Source: an uncultured Spirochaetaceae bacterium (lineage in GTDB: Bacteria > Spirochaetota > Spirochaetia > Treponematales > Treponemataceae). From it: 5,032 nt of DNA. The notes below the pieces were generated by a model that had not been told where the DNA came from, ran no database searches, and saw only the letters and a program-made list of their open reading frames with translations. Numbering within the stretch: position 1 is the stretch's first letter; every line of letters begins with the position of its first letter. The stretch is taken from contig CACYDQ010000517.1 of the NCBI GenBank assembly GCA_902773215.1, positions 1 through 5,032 of the forward strand, written 5' to 3'. The translations under genes and the position numbers were made by a program. Of this stretch, positions 1 to 5,032 are shown piece after piece.

Positions 1-816
1 ATACTGGAAAGCTACATACTGGGGCAGGCATGCCTGTCCGCCGCCCTGCTGATTCCCGCCGTCATGAAGGGGCGGGAGCACGTCAGCTGGAGGTACGAGG
101 TGGAGGACTCTCCCGCCAAGGGCTTCAGCGTGGAGGCCGATTCCGCCGGCTGGGTCAGGGGCTGCCTGCTTGCGGACAGCATTCCCTTGGACAAGCCGCT
201 TGAGGGCTGGGACATGAAGCCCTTCCTCGGCGGCGAGGGAATCATGACCGTGCAGACCGTCCGCCCCGGCGACAAGTACCCGCAGACCAGCTCCGTCAAC
301 ACGACGGGGAACATCGCGGACGACCTTGTGTTCTACTTTGACCGCAGCGAGCAGATAAAGACCGCCCTCACGACATCAATCCAAATGGACAGACAGGGGC
401 GGATTATCGGTGCGGGTGGCATATTCCTGCAGGTCATGCCGGAGACCGGCGGCAGCTACAAGGGAGTCGCACGGAAGGGCAGCCAGCTGTCATCCTCCCC
501 GGATATCAGCGCGGACGAGGAGCTCTTGTCCAAGCTGGAGGAGCGTTGCACGAGCAAGCCCTCAATAGGCAGCTGGTTCAGCGAGGGCAAGGGGACGGAG
601 GACTACCTGTCCCTGGTCTTCAAGGACTTTTCCCCCGTTGTCGCCCTGCACCGGAGCGTCGTCTATGACTGTCCCTGTTCCAAGGATCTGTTCCTTCGCC
701 ACGTCCGCGCCCTGCCTCAGGCGGAGCTGGATGACATAAAACAGAAGGGGGAACCACTGGAGTTGGTCTGCCGCAACTGCTCCTCGGTCTACCGCATCGG
801 GACTGACGAGCTGTAG
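1..816 (+). CDS. hslO: Hsp33 redox-regulated chaperone, 5' end missing
   Basis: Hsp33 is a cytosolic holdase chaperone. It is switched on when oxidative or bleach stress oxidises its zinc-bound cysteines and unfolds the C-terminal switch region. The frame is open from the first base, so the gene starts outside the window; 271 residues are visible and roughly 35-50 are probably missing, judged from the family length of about 290. An ATG at 64 is internal, because the family-like sequence continues upstream of it (SYILGQACLSAALL). The core has the Hsp33 pattern RSEQ, then GGIFLQVMPE. The C-terminus carries the hallmark zinc site: CPC (Cys codons 670 and 676), a helical spacer, then CRNC (Cys codons 769 and 778). 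All four ligands are present, so it should be redox-active. The protein ends soon after the zinc site (VYRIGTDEL), a little earlier than in E. coli. No terminator follows; the next gene has its own promoter. Confidence 0.93.
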   Translation: MLESYILGQACLSAALLIPAVMKGREHVSWRYEVEDSPAKGFSVEADSAGWVRGCLLADSIPLDKPLEGWDMKPFLGGEGIMTVQTVRPGDKYPQTSSVNTTGNIADDLVFYFDRSEQIKTALTTSIQMDRQGRIIGAGGIFLQVMPETGGSYKGVARKGSQLSSSPDISADEELLSKLEERCTSKPSIGSWFSEGKGTEDYLSLVFKDFSPVVALHRSVVYDCPCSKDLFLRHVRALPQAELDDIKQKGEPLELVCRNCSSVYRIGTDEL

Positions 817-835
817 AATGCAAGATACCTGCTCT

Positions 836-863
836 TTGACAAGTTTCGGAATCCTGCTATACT
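836..863 (+). promoter_or_regulatory. Strong sigma70-type promoter for the chr operon
   Basis: A perfect -35 box TTGACA (836-841) is separated by 16 bp from a -10 box TATACT (858-863). The -10 is preceded by TG plus one base (855-857), an extended -10 element. It lies in the 53-bp gap after hslO. The expected start site, seven bases after the end of the -10, is the A at 870, which has a C before it (good pyrimidine-purine initiator). This A is also the first base of the chr start codon, so the transcript is predicted to be leaderless. Confidence 0.85.
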
Positions 864-869
864 GGGCGC

Positions 870-1454
870 ATGATACGTGATTTGTGTGCGCTGTTCATTA
901 CCTTCTTCAAGATAGGGGCCGTCACCTTCGGCGGCGGCATGGCGATGCTTCCCATACTGGACAGGGAGCTCGCGGACAAAAAGAAGTGGACGACGAGCGA
1001 GGAGCTGCTTGACTATTATGCGATTTCCCAGTCCACACCGGGAATCATTGCGGTCAACGTCGCGACTTTCATCGGATTCAAGAGGCGGAAGGTCGCGGGG
1101 GGTATTGCGGCGACGCTCGGTGTCGTCACCCCGTCCGTCATCATCATCAGCCTGATTGCGGCATTCATCTCCAACTTCGAGCAGATTGTCTGGGTGCAGA
1201 AAGCCCTGCGCGGCATAAACGTCGCCGTCGCGGCCCTGCTCTTGTATTCGGTCATCGGGCTTGCGCGTAAGGCGATAAAGAAGCCCTGGCAGCTGCTTTT
1301 CTTTGTCCTCTCGTTCTCGCTGATTTATTTCTTCAAAGTGCATTCGGTCTTTATCATCGTGGGGGCTGCCCTGTGCGGCATACTCATCGCATGGGCCACG
1401 GGAGGCCTCCGCGGGGAATCGGCAGGGGGGAAGTCTGAGGAGGCAGGGAAATGA
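870..1454 (+). CDS. Chromate transporter (CHR) family, N-terminal-type half
   Basis: An inner-membrane protein of 194 residues, a short-chain CHR protein. Full-length ChrA is two such halves fused; short-chain members work as adjacent pairs. Family members export chromate or related oxyanions, but the natural substrate of chromosomal short-chain pairs is often unknown. Visible signatures are FFKIGAVTFGGGMAMLPIL (residues 12-30), SQSTPGIIAVNVATFIG (53-69) and GVVTPSVIIISLIAAF (84-99), followed by hydrophobic segments around 115-132 and 141-175 and a short polar tail. The start at 870 fits the family N-terminus, and there is no in-frame ATG before residue 24. No Shine-Dalgarno sequence precedes it (GGGCGC lies directly upstream), in line with leaderless expression. 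The stop overlaps the next start as ATGA, so the two are translationally coupled. The fold assignment is firm; the chromate substrate is inferred. Confidence 0.92.
   Translation: MIRDLCALFITFFKIGAVTFGGGMAMLPILDRELADKKKWTTSEELLDYYAISQSTPGIIAVNVATFIGFKRRKVAGGIAATLGVVTPSVIIISLIAAFISNFEQIVWVQKALRGINVAVAALLLYSVIGLARKAIKKPWQLLFFVLSFSLIYFFKVHSVFIIVGAALCGILIAWATGGLRGESAGGKSEEAGK
1437..1443 (+). promoter_or_regulatory. Ribosome binding site of the second chr gene
   Basis: GAGGAGG lies seven bases before the ATG at 1451, inside the end of the first chr gene. It is a near-consensus site, in contrast to the upstream gene, which has none. Confidence 0.8.
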
Positions 1455-2029
1455 GCCTGATTCACCTCTTTTTTATCTTCTTTTATATCGGTCTTTTTGC
1501 GATAGGCGGGGGGCTGGTCGCCGCTACATTCATGCAGCAGACCTTGGTCGAGCAGTACCAGCTTATCAGCGCGGAGAAATTCTACAGCATGCTCGCCATA
1601 AGCGAGAGCACGCCCGGGCCGATCGGGATAAACCTCGCGACATATATCGGCATGGAGCTGTACGGGCCCGTCGGGGCTGTCGTCACGACCCTCGGTGAAA
1701 TCCTGCCGTCTCTCGTCGTCATCATGATTATCGCCCGCTTTTTCTCCCGCTTTCAGGACAAGCCGATTGTGAAGGCCGCATTCAGCGGATTACGACCCGC
1801 GACGAGCGGGATGGTGCTCATCGCGCTCGTGCAGGTGTTCACGATTGCCTTGCTGAACACAAATGCATTCCGGGCTGCAGGGGGCTTTTCTTTGGCCGGC
1901 CTGAAGGATTTTTTTTGCTGGCCGGCCGTCGCCCTCTTTGAAGCCTGCCTCGTCATCCTTTTCAAGACCAAGCTGCACCCCGTCGTCATCATCGCGCTCG
2001 GGGCGGTGTTCGGGGTGCTGTTTTTGTAA
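1451..2029 (+). CDS. Chromate transporter (CHR) family, C-terminal-type half
   Basis: The partner of the preceding gene: 192 residues, hydrophobic throughout, expected in the cytoplasmic membrane. It repeats the CHR domain plan with FFYIGLFAIGGG (residues 10-21), SESTPGPIGINLATYIG (51-67) and GEILPSLVVIMIIARFF (82-98), then a loop rich in charged residues and further membrane segments around 120-135 and 157-171 and at the end (VVIIALGAVFGVLFL). The paired CHR proteins probably assemble as a heterodimer equal to one full-length ChrA. The start is fixed by GAGGAGG at 1437-1443 and the ATGA overlap. The last 240 bp are also read on the other strand by the ABC exporter ORF. The C-terminus looks complete for the family, so this gene probably owns the shared sequence. 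An eight-T run (1909-1916) encodes Phe154-Phe155 and could be prone to slippage. No terminator was found after the stop. Confidence 0.91.
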   Translation: MSLIHLFFIFFYIGLFAIGGGLVAATFMQQTLVEQYQLISAEKFYSMLAISESTPGPIGINLATYIGMELYGPVGAVVTTLGEILPSLVVIMIIARFFSRFQDKPIVKAAFSGLRPATSGMVLIALVQVFTIALLNTNAFRAAGGFSLAGLKDFFCWPAVALFEACLVILFKTKLHPVVIIALGAVFGVLFL

Positions 2030-3697
2030 GCGAATGCGCCCGTTAAACGCAGCCTCATCTATCAGGGCCGGGGATGTACGGCTGACGATCCTTCCGTTGT
2101 CCAGCAGGATGACCTCGTCGTAGTATGCCAGCGTCTCCGCATCGGTTCTGTGGGTCACAGCCACGACGGTGCTGTCCTGGAGCTGGCGGACGGTCTCTTC
2201 GACAAGGCGTGCGTTCCGGGCATCCAGGGCGGAGGTAGCTTCGTCCAGAAGAAGTAGCTGCCTGCCGTGAATCAGGGCACGTGCCAAGGCAATGCGCTGT
2301 CGTTCCCCGCCGGAAAGCCTCGAGGCGTTCTCCTCAAGCCTGGTGTCCAGACCTTCCGGAAGCCTTTCCACAAGCCTGCGCAGGCCTGACTTTTCCACGG
2401 CTTCTGTCAGCTTGTCCTCCGGCTGGCTGGTGAACAGCGTGATGTTGTCACGGAGCGTACCGGAAAAAAGGAAAACTTCCTGCCTGACGCTCGCACAGGC
2501 TACGCACCGGCCCGCGACCCCGTCCACGAGGACATCCCCCCCGGTGGGCAGGCAGTGCGCGGCGAGCACACCCAGCAACGTGGATTTGCCGCTTCCGCTG
2601 CTGCCGATGACAGCATAGTGCAGCCCCTTCTTGAGCCGCAGGTTTATGTGCTCAAGCCCTGCCGTCCCGTCATCGAACACGAGCGACAGGTTCCTGAGCT
2701 CCACACTGTCAGAGAAGCCTTCCGCCATGCGCGAGGCGGAAAGGTCGCTTTCTTGTGCGGGGCGGGCAATTCCTTCCATCTCGCTCAGGATGCCTTTGAC
2801 AGACTTCAGCTGCGCCAGCTTTGTGGAAAGCTGGAATGCCGGACTTATCGCCTGCCCCGTGAGCTGCGTGACGGCGATGATGCTGCCCAATGTGAGGTAA
2901 CCGCGCACGGCGAGCAGCCCCGCGAAACAGATGACGAGGAACTGGGCGAAGACACCTGAACTGGCAGACAATGCCTGCACGAGCGCCAGTGCGGACGCAC
3001 AGTGTTCTTTGGAATCCTCATAGGCCGCTGCAGCCGTGCCGAACTTGCCGCGCATCCGTCCTTCCATCTGATAATCCTTTATGACAAAAAAGCCCCTGAT
3101 TACGTCCTGCAGCATCCCGTTGTAGCCGCTGCCTCTGGCAGCCCGCCGCTCCTGCAATGAGGCAAGCCGTGCGCCGAACAGCCGCGGGATAAAGCCGGGA
3201 ATCGACATGAGGACAAGAGATACAGCTGCGACAATCGGATTGAGCATGACCAGCAGTGCCGCCGCAAGGACAATGCCCGCGATGCTTTCATATATGGCGA
3301 GCGTGTTCTTGAAGTACTGTTCCTCCACCATGTCCATGTTCTGGTTCATCAGTGCAAGGCAGGAGGAACTCCCCTTCTGACTGAACGAGCGTGGGTCTTG
3401 GAAAAGAATTCCTGCCATCACGTCGTTTTTGAGCCGGAGGCACGCATTCCTTACGCAGCGGGCCTTCAGACGTTGGCTTGCAAGTGTCAGCACACCTAGC
3501 ACGGCGGCATAGGCGGTGCACATTAGGAAATCATTGAGAAGCCTCGCCTCCGAGCCATCCTGCAACGACAGTGAAATCTGGTCAACAATCCAGTTCAGGA
3601 GGAGGGCTGCGAACGCGCCCGCCGCAATGTGCAGCAGTTGAAACACAACGTAGCAGGAAAAAGCAATCTTGTTTTTGTAAAAAAGGTAGTTCTTCAT
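1790..3697 (-). CDS. ABC exporter half-transporter (membrane domain fused to ATPase)
   Basis: A 635-residue membrane protein with the type I exporter plan (MsbA/LmrA-like). Six membrane segments lie within about residues 7-290, then comes a nucleotide-binding domain. Visible motifs (numbered from the chosen ATG) are Walker A GSSGSGKST (365-373), Q-loop VRQEVFLFSGT (Gln406), signature LSGGERQ (461-467), Walker B LLLLDE (481-486), D-loop SALD (489-492) and H-loop His516, so it should be active. There is no N-terminal C39 peptidase domain, so it is not a leader-cleaving bacteriocin exporter. One half-transporter is encoded alone, suggesting a homodimer or a distant partner. The start is the ATG at 3697, preceded by GGGGG; a TTG four codons upstream is in frame but overlaps that site. 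Family similarity ends near residue 556. The last 79 or so residues are a very polar tail, antisense to the chr gene. The substrate is unknown; the upstream regulator suggests a drug or peptide. Confidence 0.9.
   Translation of the reverse strand: MKNYLFYKNKIAFSCYVVFQLLHIAAGAFAALLLNWIVDQISLSLQDGSEARLLNDFLMCTAYAAVLGVLTLASQRLKARCVRNACLRLKNDVMAGILFQDPRSFSQKGSSSCLALMNQNMDMVEEQYFKNTLAIYESIAGIVLAAALLVMLNPIVAAVSLVLMSIPGFIPRLFGARLASLQERRAARGSGYNGMLQDVIRGFFVIKDYQMEGRMRGKFGTAAAAYEDSKEHCASALALVQALSASSGVFAQFLVICFAGLLAVRGYLTLGSIIAVTQLTGQAISPAFQLSTKLAQLKSVKGILSEMEGIARPAQESDLSASRMAEGFSDSVELRNLSLVFDDGTAGLEHINLRLKKGLHYAVIGSSGSGKSTLLGVLAAHCLPTGGDVLVDGVAGRCVACASVRQEVFLFSGTLRDNITLFTSQPEDKLTEAVEKSGLRRLVERLPEGLDTRLEENASRLSGGERQRIALARALIHGRQLLLLDEATSALDARNARLVEETVRQLQDSTVVAVTHRTDAETLAYYDEVILLDNGRIVSRTSPALIDEAAFNGRIRLQKQHPEHRPERDDDDGVQLGLEKDDEAGFKEGDGRPAKKILQAGQRKAPCSPECICVQQGNREHLHERDEHHPARRGS
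1894..1927. repeat. Paired GGCCGGCC palindromes flanking a T8 run
   Basis: Two copies of the 8-bp palindrome GGCCGGCC (1894-1901 and 1920-1927) enclose 18 bases containing eight consecutive T (1909-1916). The two copies can pair as an 8-bp all-GC stem with an 18-base loop on either strand. The element lies inside the second chr gene and the antisense tail of the ABC ORF. No T-run follows the stem in either direction, so it is not a standard intrinsic terminator. Confidence 0.5.
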
Positions 3698-3702
3698 ACC
3701 AT

Positions 3703-3707
3703 CCCCC
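3703..3707 (-). promoter_or_regulatory. Purine-rich ribosome binding site of the ABC exporter
   Basis: GGGGG on the minus strand lies five bases before the ATG at 3697. It is a weak Shine-Dalgarno match. It decides the start: with the in-frame TTG at 3709 as initiator, this G-run would be inside the coding sequence and nothing similar would precede it. Confidence 0.5.
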
Positions 3708-3710
3708 AAA

Positions 3711-3765
3711 CCATGATACGATGAAGCATATTGAACGGAGGATTTTTATTCCATGACAAATGATG
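3711..3765. repeat. Degenerate direct repeat in the regulator-exporter gap
   Basis: CCATGATACGATG (3711-3723) and CCATGACAAATGATG (3751-3765) share CCATGA and GATG, with starts 40 bp apart, about four helical turns. The second copy covers the candidate -35 box and the first lies at the predicted transcription start. They are possible binding sites for the XRE regulator. The match is short and could be chance. Confidence 0.3.
3730..3759 (-). promoter_or_regulatory. Possible promoter of the ABC exporter gene
   Basis: On the minus strand TTGTCA (3754-3759, five of six to consensus) is followed after 18 bp by TTCAAT (3730-3735, four of six). The predicted start near 3723 leaves a leader of about 25 bases containing the GGGGG site. 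The weak -10 suits a promoter needing an activator, which could be the regulator encoded just upstream. Read-through from the regulator gene is equally possible, since no terminator separates them. Confidence 0.35.
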
Positions 3766-3781
3766 TAGAAAAGAATTTACG

Positions 3782-4699
3782 TTATTTGTTAAGTTCCGGG
3801 CTGTCCGTAGTGGATAACTTCGTAGCAAATTCCCGGGCTTGCCCAGCAAGACGCTCCCTGCCGATGAGACGCAGGTAGGGAACTATTGCCCCGATAATAT
3901 GAAGGGCATCCTCTATCCTGTTACAGGAGGCAAGGGCTTTTGCCCTGGCAAATTCAAGCTCCGGCATCAACGCAAGCTCCGCATTGGAAATTGCCCAGGC
4001 CCGGGTCTCATCCGCCAGTTCCAGCGCCCCCCGGCCGTTTCCTTCCGCAACAAGATAGAAAGAGAGGTTCACGGCGGTGTTCATGCGGAGCAGCCCGTAA
4101 GAACGCAACTTGCTCCGGTGATATTTCAGAGCTTCCAGAAGCTCCCGCGCAATAAGAATTGCCCGGCTGCGGTTTCCTTCTTTGTAGTTCGCCACGGACA
4201 ATACTTCCAGAATATTTGCCTCAGTGGAAGTAAGGAGCTGCCTGCGGAAGCTGCAGGGGTCAAGATCCGGCTTGGTGCACGCCAACGCCTTCTCAAGGAC
4301 AGCCGAGGCACCGGGGAACTCTTCTTCCAGCATGATGGTTCCCCGCAAAAACTCAGTCACTTGCCTGCCCGCCGCGTCTTCTGCGGCAAAAGCTCCGATG
4401 CTTTCCAGCATGGACTTCGCATACTGCACGTCTCCGCGCGACAAGGCTTTTGCTGCCTCGTCCGCAAGCTCTTCGAAATGCTGCTGCCGCTCATTCCGGT
4501 AGTAGACATCGCAAATCTGGTAGCTGCTGGTTCCCAGACGGTCTAGCAATTTTTCGAGCATGGCAGCCGACGGCATCTGGCTGCCGTTCTCTATACGCGA
4601 GACCGAGACACTGGAACAGATGCCGTCCGCAAGCTCTTCCTGTGTGAGCCTCTTTTCCGTGCGGAGTTCCCGTATGATAGTTCCAAGCGAATTGCCCAT
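3782..4699 (-). CDS. XRE-family HTH regulator with TPR-like sensor domain
   Basis: A 305-residue cytosolic transcription factor. Residues 6-59 form an XRE/HTH_3 DNA-binding domain: LGTIIRELRTEKRLTQEELA, then the recognition region SVSVSRIENGSQMPS. The remaining 240 or so residues are alpha-helical, with TPR-like pairs around 72-104, 160-190, 205-235 and 245-275 (for example YLVAEGNGRGALELADE). This resembles the Rgg/PlcR/PrgX (RRNPP) plan, in which the TPR part binds a short peptide, but many XRE-TPR proteins have no known peptide. It is followed on the same strand by the ABC exporter with an 84-bp gap, making it the likely controller of that gene. The ATG at 4699 fits the HTH N-terminus, and no better start exists nearby. 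AAGGGA ends only one base before it, too close for a normal ribosome site, and the promoter predicts a leader of only a few bases. The HTH call is firm; peptide sensing is inferred. Confidence 0.88.
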   Translation of the reverse strand: MGNSLGTIIRELRTEKRLTQEELADGICSSVSVSRIENGSQMPSAAMLEKLLDRLGTSSYQICDVYYRNERQQHFEELADEAAKALSRGDVQYAKSMLESIGAFAAEDAAGRQVTEFLRGTIMLEEEFPGASAVLEKALACTKPDLDPCSFRRQLLTSTEANILEVLSVANYKEGNRSRAILIARELLEALKYHRSKLRSYGLLRMNTAVNLSFYLVAEGNGRGALELADETRAWAISNAELALMPELEFARAKALASCNRIEDALHIIGAIVPYLRLIGRERLAGQAREFATKLSTTDSPELNK

Positions 4700-4708
4700 G
4701 TCCCTTAC

Positions 4709-4737
4709 ATAATATATGGAAATCCGCCCGTGCGCAA
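4709..4737 (-). promoter_or_regulatory. Promoter of the XRE-TPR regulator
   Basis: On the minus strand TTGCGC (4732-4737) is followed after exactly 17 bp by TATTAT (4709-4714). The expected start is at about 4702-4701, leaving only two to four bases before the ATG at 4699. The 6-bp arms TCCCTT (minus strand, 4736-4741) and AAGGGA (4701-4706) form an inverted repeat that brackets the whole promoter. This is a reasonable place for an autoregulatory site. Confidence 0.6.
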
Positions 4738-4746
4738 GGGATGTCC

Positions 4747-4780
4747 GGAAACTTGCCTGGCAAACTGCCCAGCCGTTCCC
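4747..4780 (-). terminator. Hairpin right after the sugar permease, no U-tract
   Basis: On the minus strand GGGAAC (4775-4780) pairs with GTTTCC (4747-4752, one G-U pair). Inside it GCTGGGCA (4766-4773) pairs with TGCCAGGC (4755-4762) with one G-A mismatch and one G-U pair. The loop is GTT, and a G/AA internal loop separates the two stems. The hairpin starts at the last base of the permease stop codon. It is not followed by a U-run, so it may be a weak terminator, a 3' stabilising structure, or part of a Rho-dependent end. Together with the regulator promoter just downstream, it marks the operon boundary. Confidence 0.5.
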
Positions 4781-5032
4781 TAGCCCTTGACCGCGCCCGC
4801 CGTTATGCCGGTGTAAATCTGCTTCTGGCAGAGAAGGAAGACGATGAGGGCGGGGATAAGCGAGATGATGACCCCCGCGCAGATCAGGTTGTAGCGGCTC
4901 CCCATCGGACCCGTGAAGGTGTAGAGCGAGATGGCGACCGTCCTGAGCTTCTCCGACTGCAAGTAGAGGTTCGCGGAGTAGTACTCGTTGTAGCAGCCCA
5001 CGCCCTTAAGGATCATGCTCGTAACGATCGCG
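4780..5032 (-). CDS. CUT1 (MalG-type) sugar ABC permease, N-terminal part outside window
   Basis: The C-terminal 83 residues of an inner-membrane permease for a sugar or oligosaccharide ABC importer. The frame is open to the right edge, so about two thirds of the protein (family length about 270-300) lies outside; an ATG at 5016 is internal. The visible part includes the end of the cytoplasmic coupling region with its WND-like motif altered to CYNEYY. It then has a stretch resembling the TLP...L segment (LRTVAISLYTF), one hydrophobic segment (NLICAGVIISLIPALIVFLL) and the family's very typical ending, YTGITAGAVKG. Partners (binding protein, MalF-type permease, ATPase) would be expected upstream, outside the window. 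The specific sugar cannot be read from this part. The hairpin after the stop and the promoter of the next gene suggest it ends its operon. Confidence 0.9.
   Translation of the reverse strand, partial: AIVTSMILKGVGCYNEYYSANLYLQSEKLRTVAISLYTFTGPMGSRYNLICAGVIISLIPALIVFLLCQKQIYTGITAGAVKG

Noticed and set aside
1..816. Starting hslO at the ATG at 64
   Set aside because: The frame is open to base 1 and the upstream residues match the expected Hsp33 N-terminal helix region, so 64 is internal.
789..1343. A 184-codon minus-strand open frame opposite hslO end and the first chr gene
   Set aside because: Its product is highly polar and low in complexity, with no domain, and it is antisense to a clear CHR protein and across a strong plus-strand promoter.
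870..2029. A single full-length chrA broken by a frameshift
   Set aside because: Each half has its own start, the second has a good ribosome site, and split short-chain CHR pairs are a normal family form.
2029..2070. A bidirectional terminator between the convergent chr and ABC genes
   Set aside because: No stable stem with a T-run could be found near the chr stop; only short GCG/CGC pairing is present.
2555..2959. A 134-codon plus-strand open frame opposite the ABC exporter
   Set aside because: It is antisense to the Walker A and linker region, with no ribosome site or recognisable family.
3692..3726. CTTCAT/ATGAAG pairing that could hide the exporter start codon
   Set aside because: Only six base pairs with three G or C each and a loop of more than 20 bases; too weak to claim as a regulatory hairpin or riboswitch.
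3839..4546. A 235-codon plus-strand open frame opposite the regulator
   Set aside because: It begins at a TTG with no ribosome site. It has no recognisable domain and lies wholly antisense to a convincing HTH/TPR gene, so it is a shadow of GC-rich codon use.

Overview
The window holds six protein-coding genes. Two of them run off the window edges. No RNA gene, insertion sequence or CRISPR array was seen. DNA is fairly GC-rich in the genes, with a short AT-rich patch around 3640-3790. The organism cannot be fixed from this piece. The mix of a redox chaperone Hsp33, a split short-chain chromate-type transporter, an XRE-TPR regulator beside a lone ABC exporter, and a CUT1 sugar permease fits a host-associated anaerobe, such as a GC-rich Treponema-like spirochaete or a Selenomonas/Clostridia-type firmicute. 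That is an impression, not a measurement.

Layout. On the + strand, 1-816 is the 3' part of hslO (Hsp33) with its four zinc cysteines. A strong promoter (TTGACA, 16 bp, TATACT with extended TG) then drives a two-gene chromate-transporter (CHR) operon, 870-1454 and 1451-2029, joined by an ATGA overlap. The promoter is so close that the predicted transcript starts at the AUG itself. On the - strand, reading right to left, are the end of a CUT1/MalG-type sugar permease (4780 to the right edge), a promoter-bearing gap with a hairpin, an XRE helix-turn-helix/TPR regulator (3782-4699), an 84-bp gap, and a half-size ABC exporter (1790-3697). The exporter ORF does not stop where the family normally ends. 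It runs 240 bp antisense into the 3' end of the second chr gene.

How the genes may work together. The two CHR halves should form one membrane transporter. The regulator and the exporter lie in tandem and probably form one unit: a peptide- or small-molecule-sensing transcription factor controlling an efflux or peptide-export pump. No convincing cognate peptide gene was found. The most useful leads are the leaderless and near-leaderless gene starts, the regulator/exporter module with repeated motifs in its gap, and the long convergent antisense overlap.
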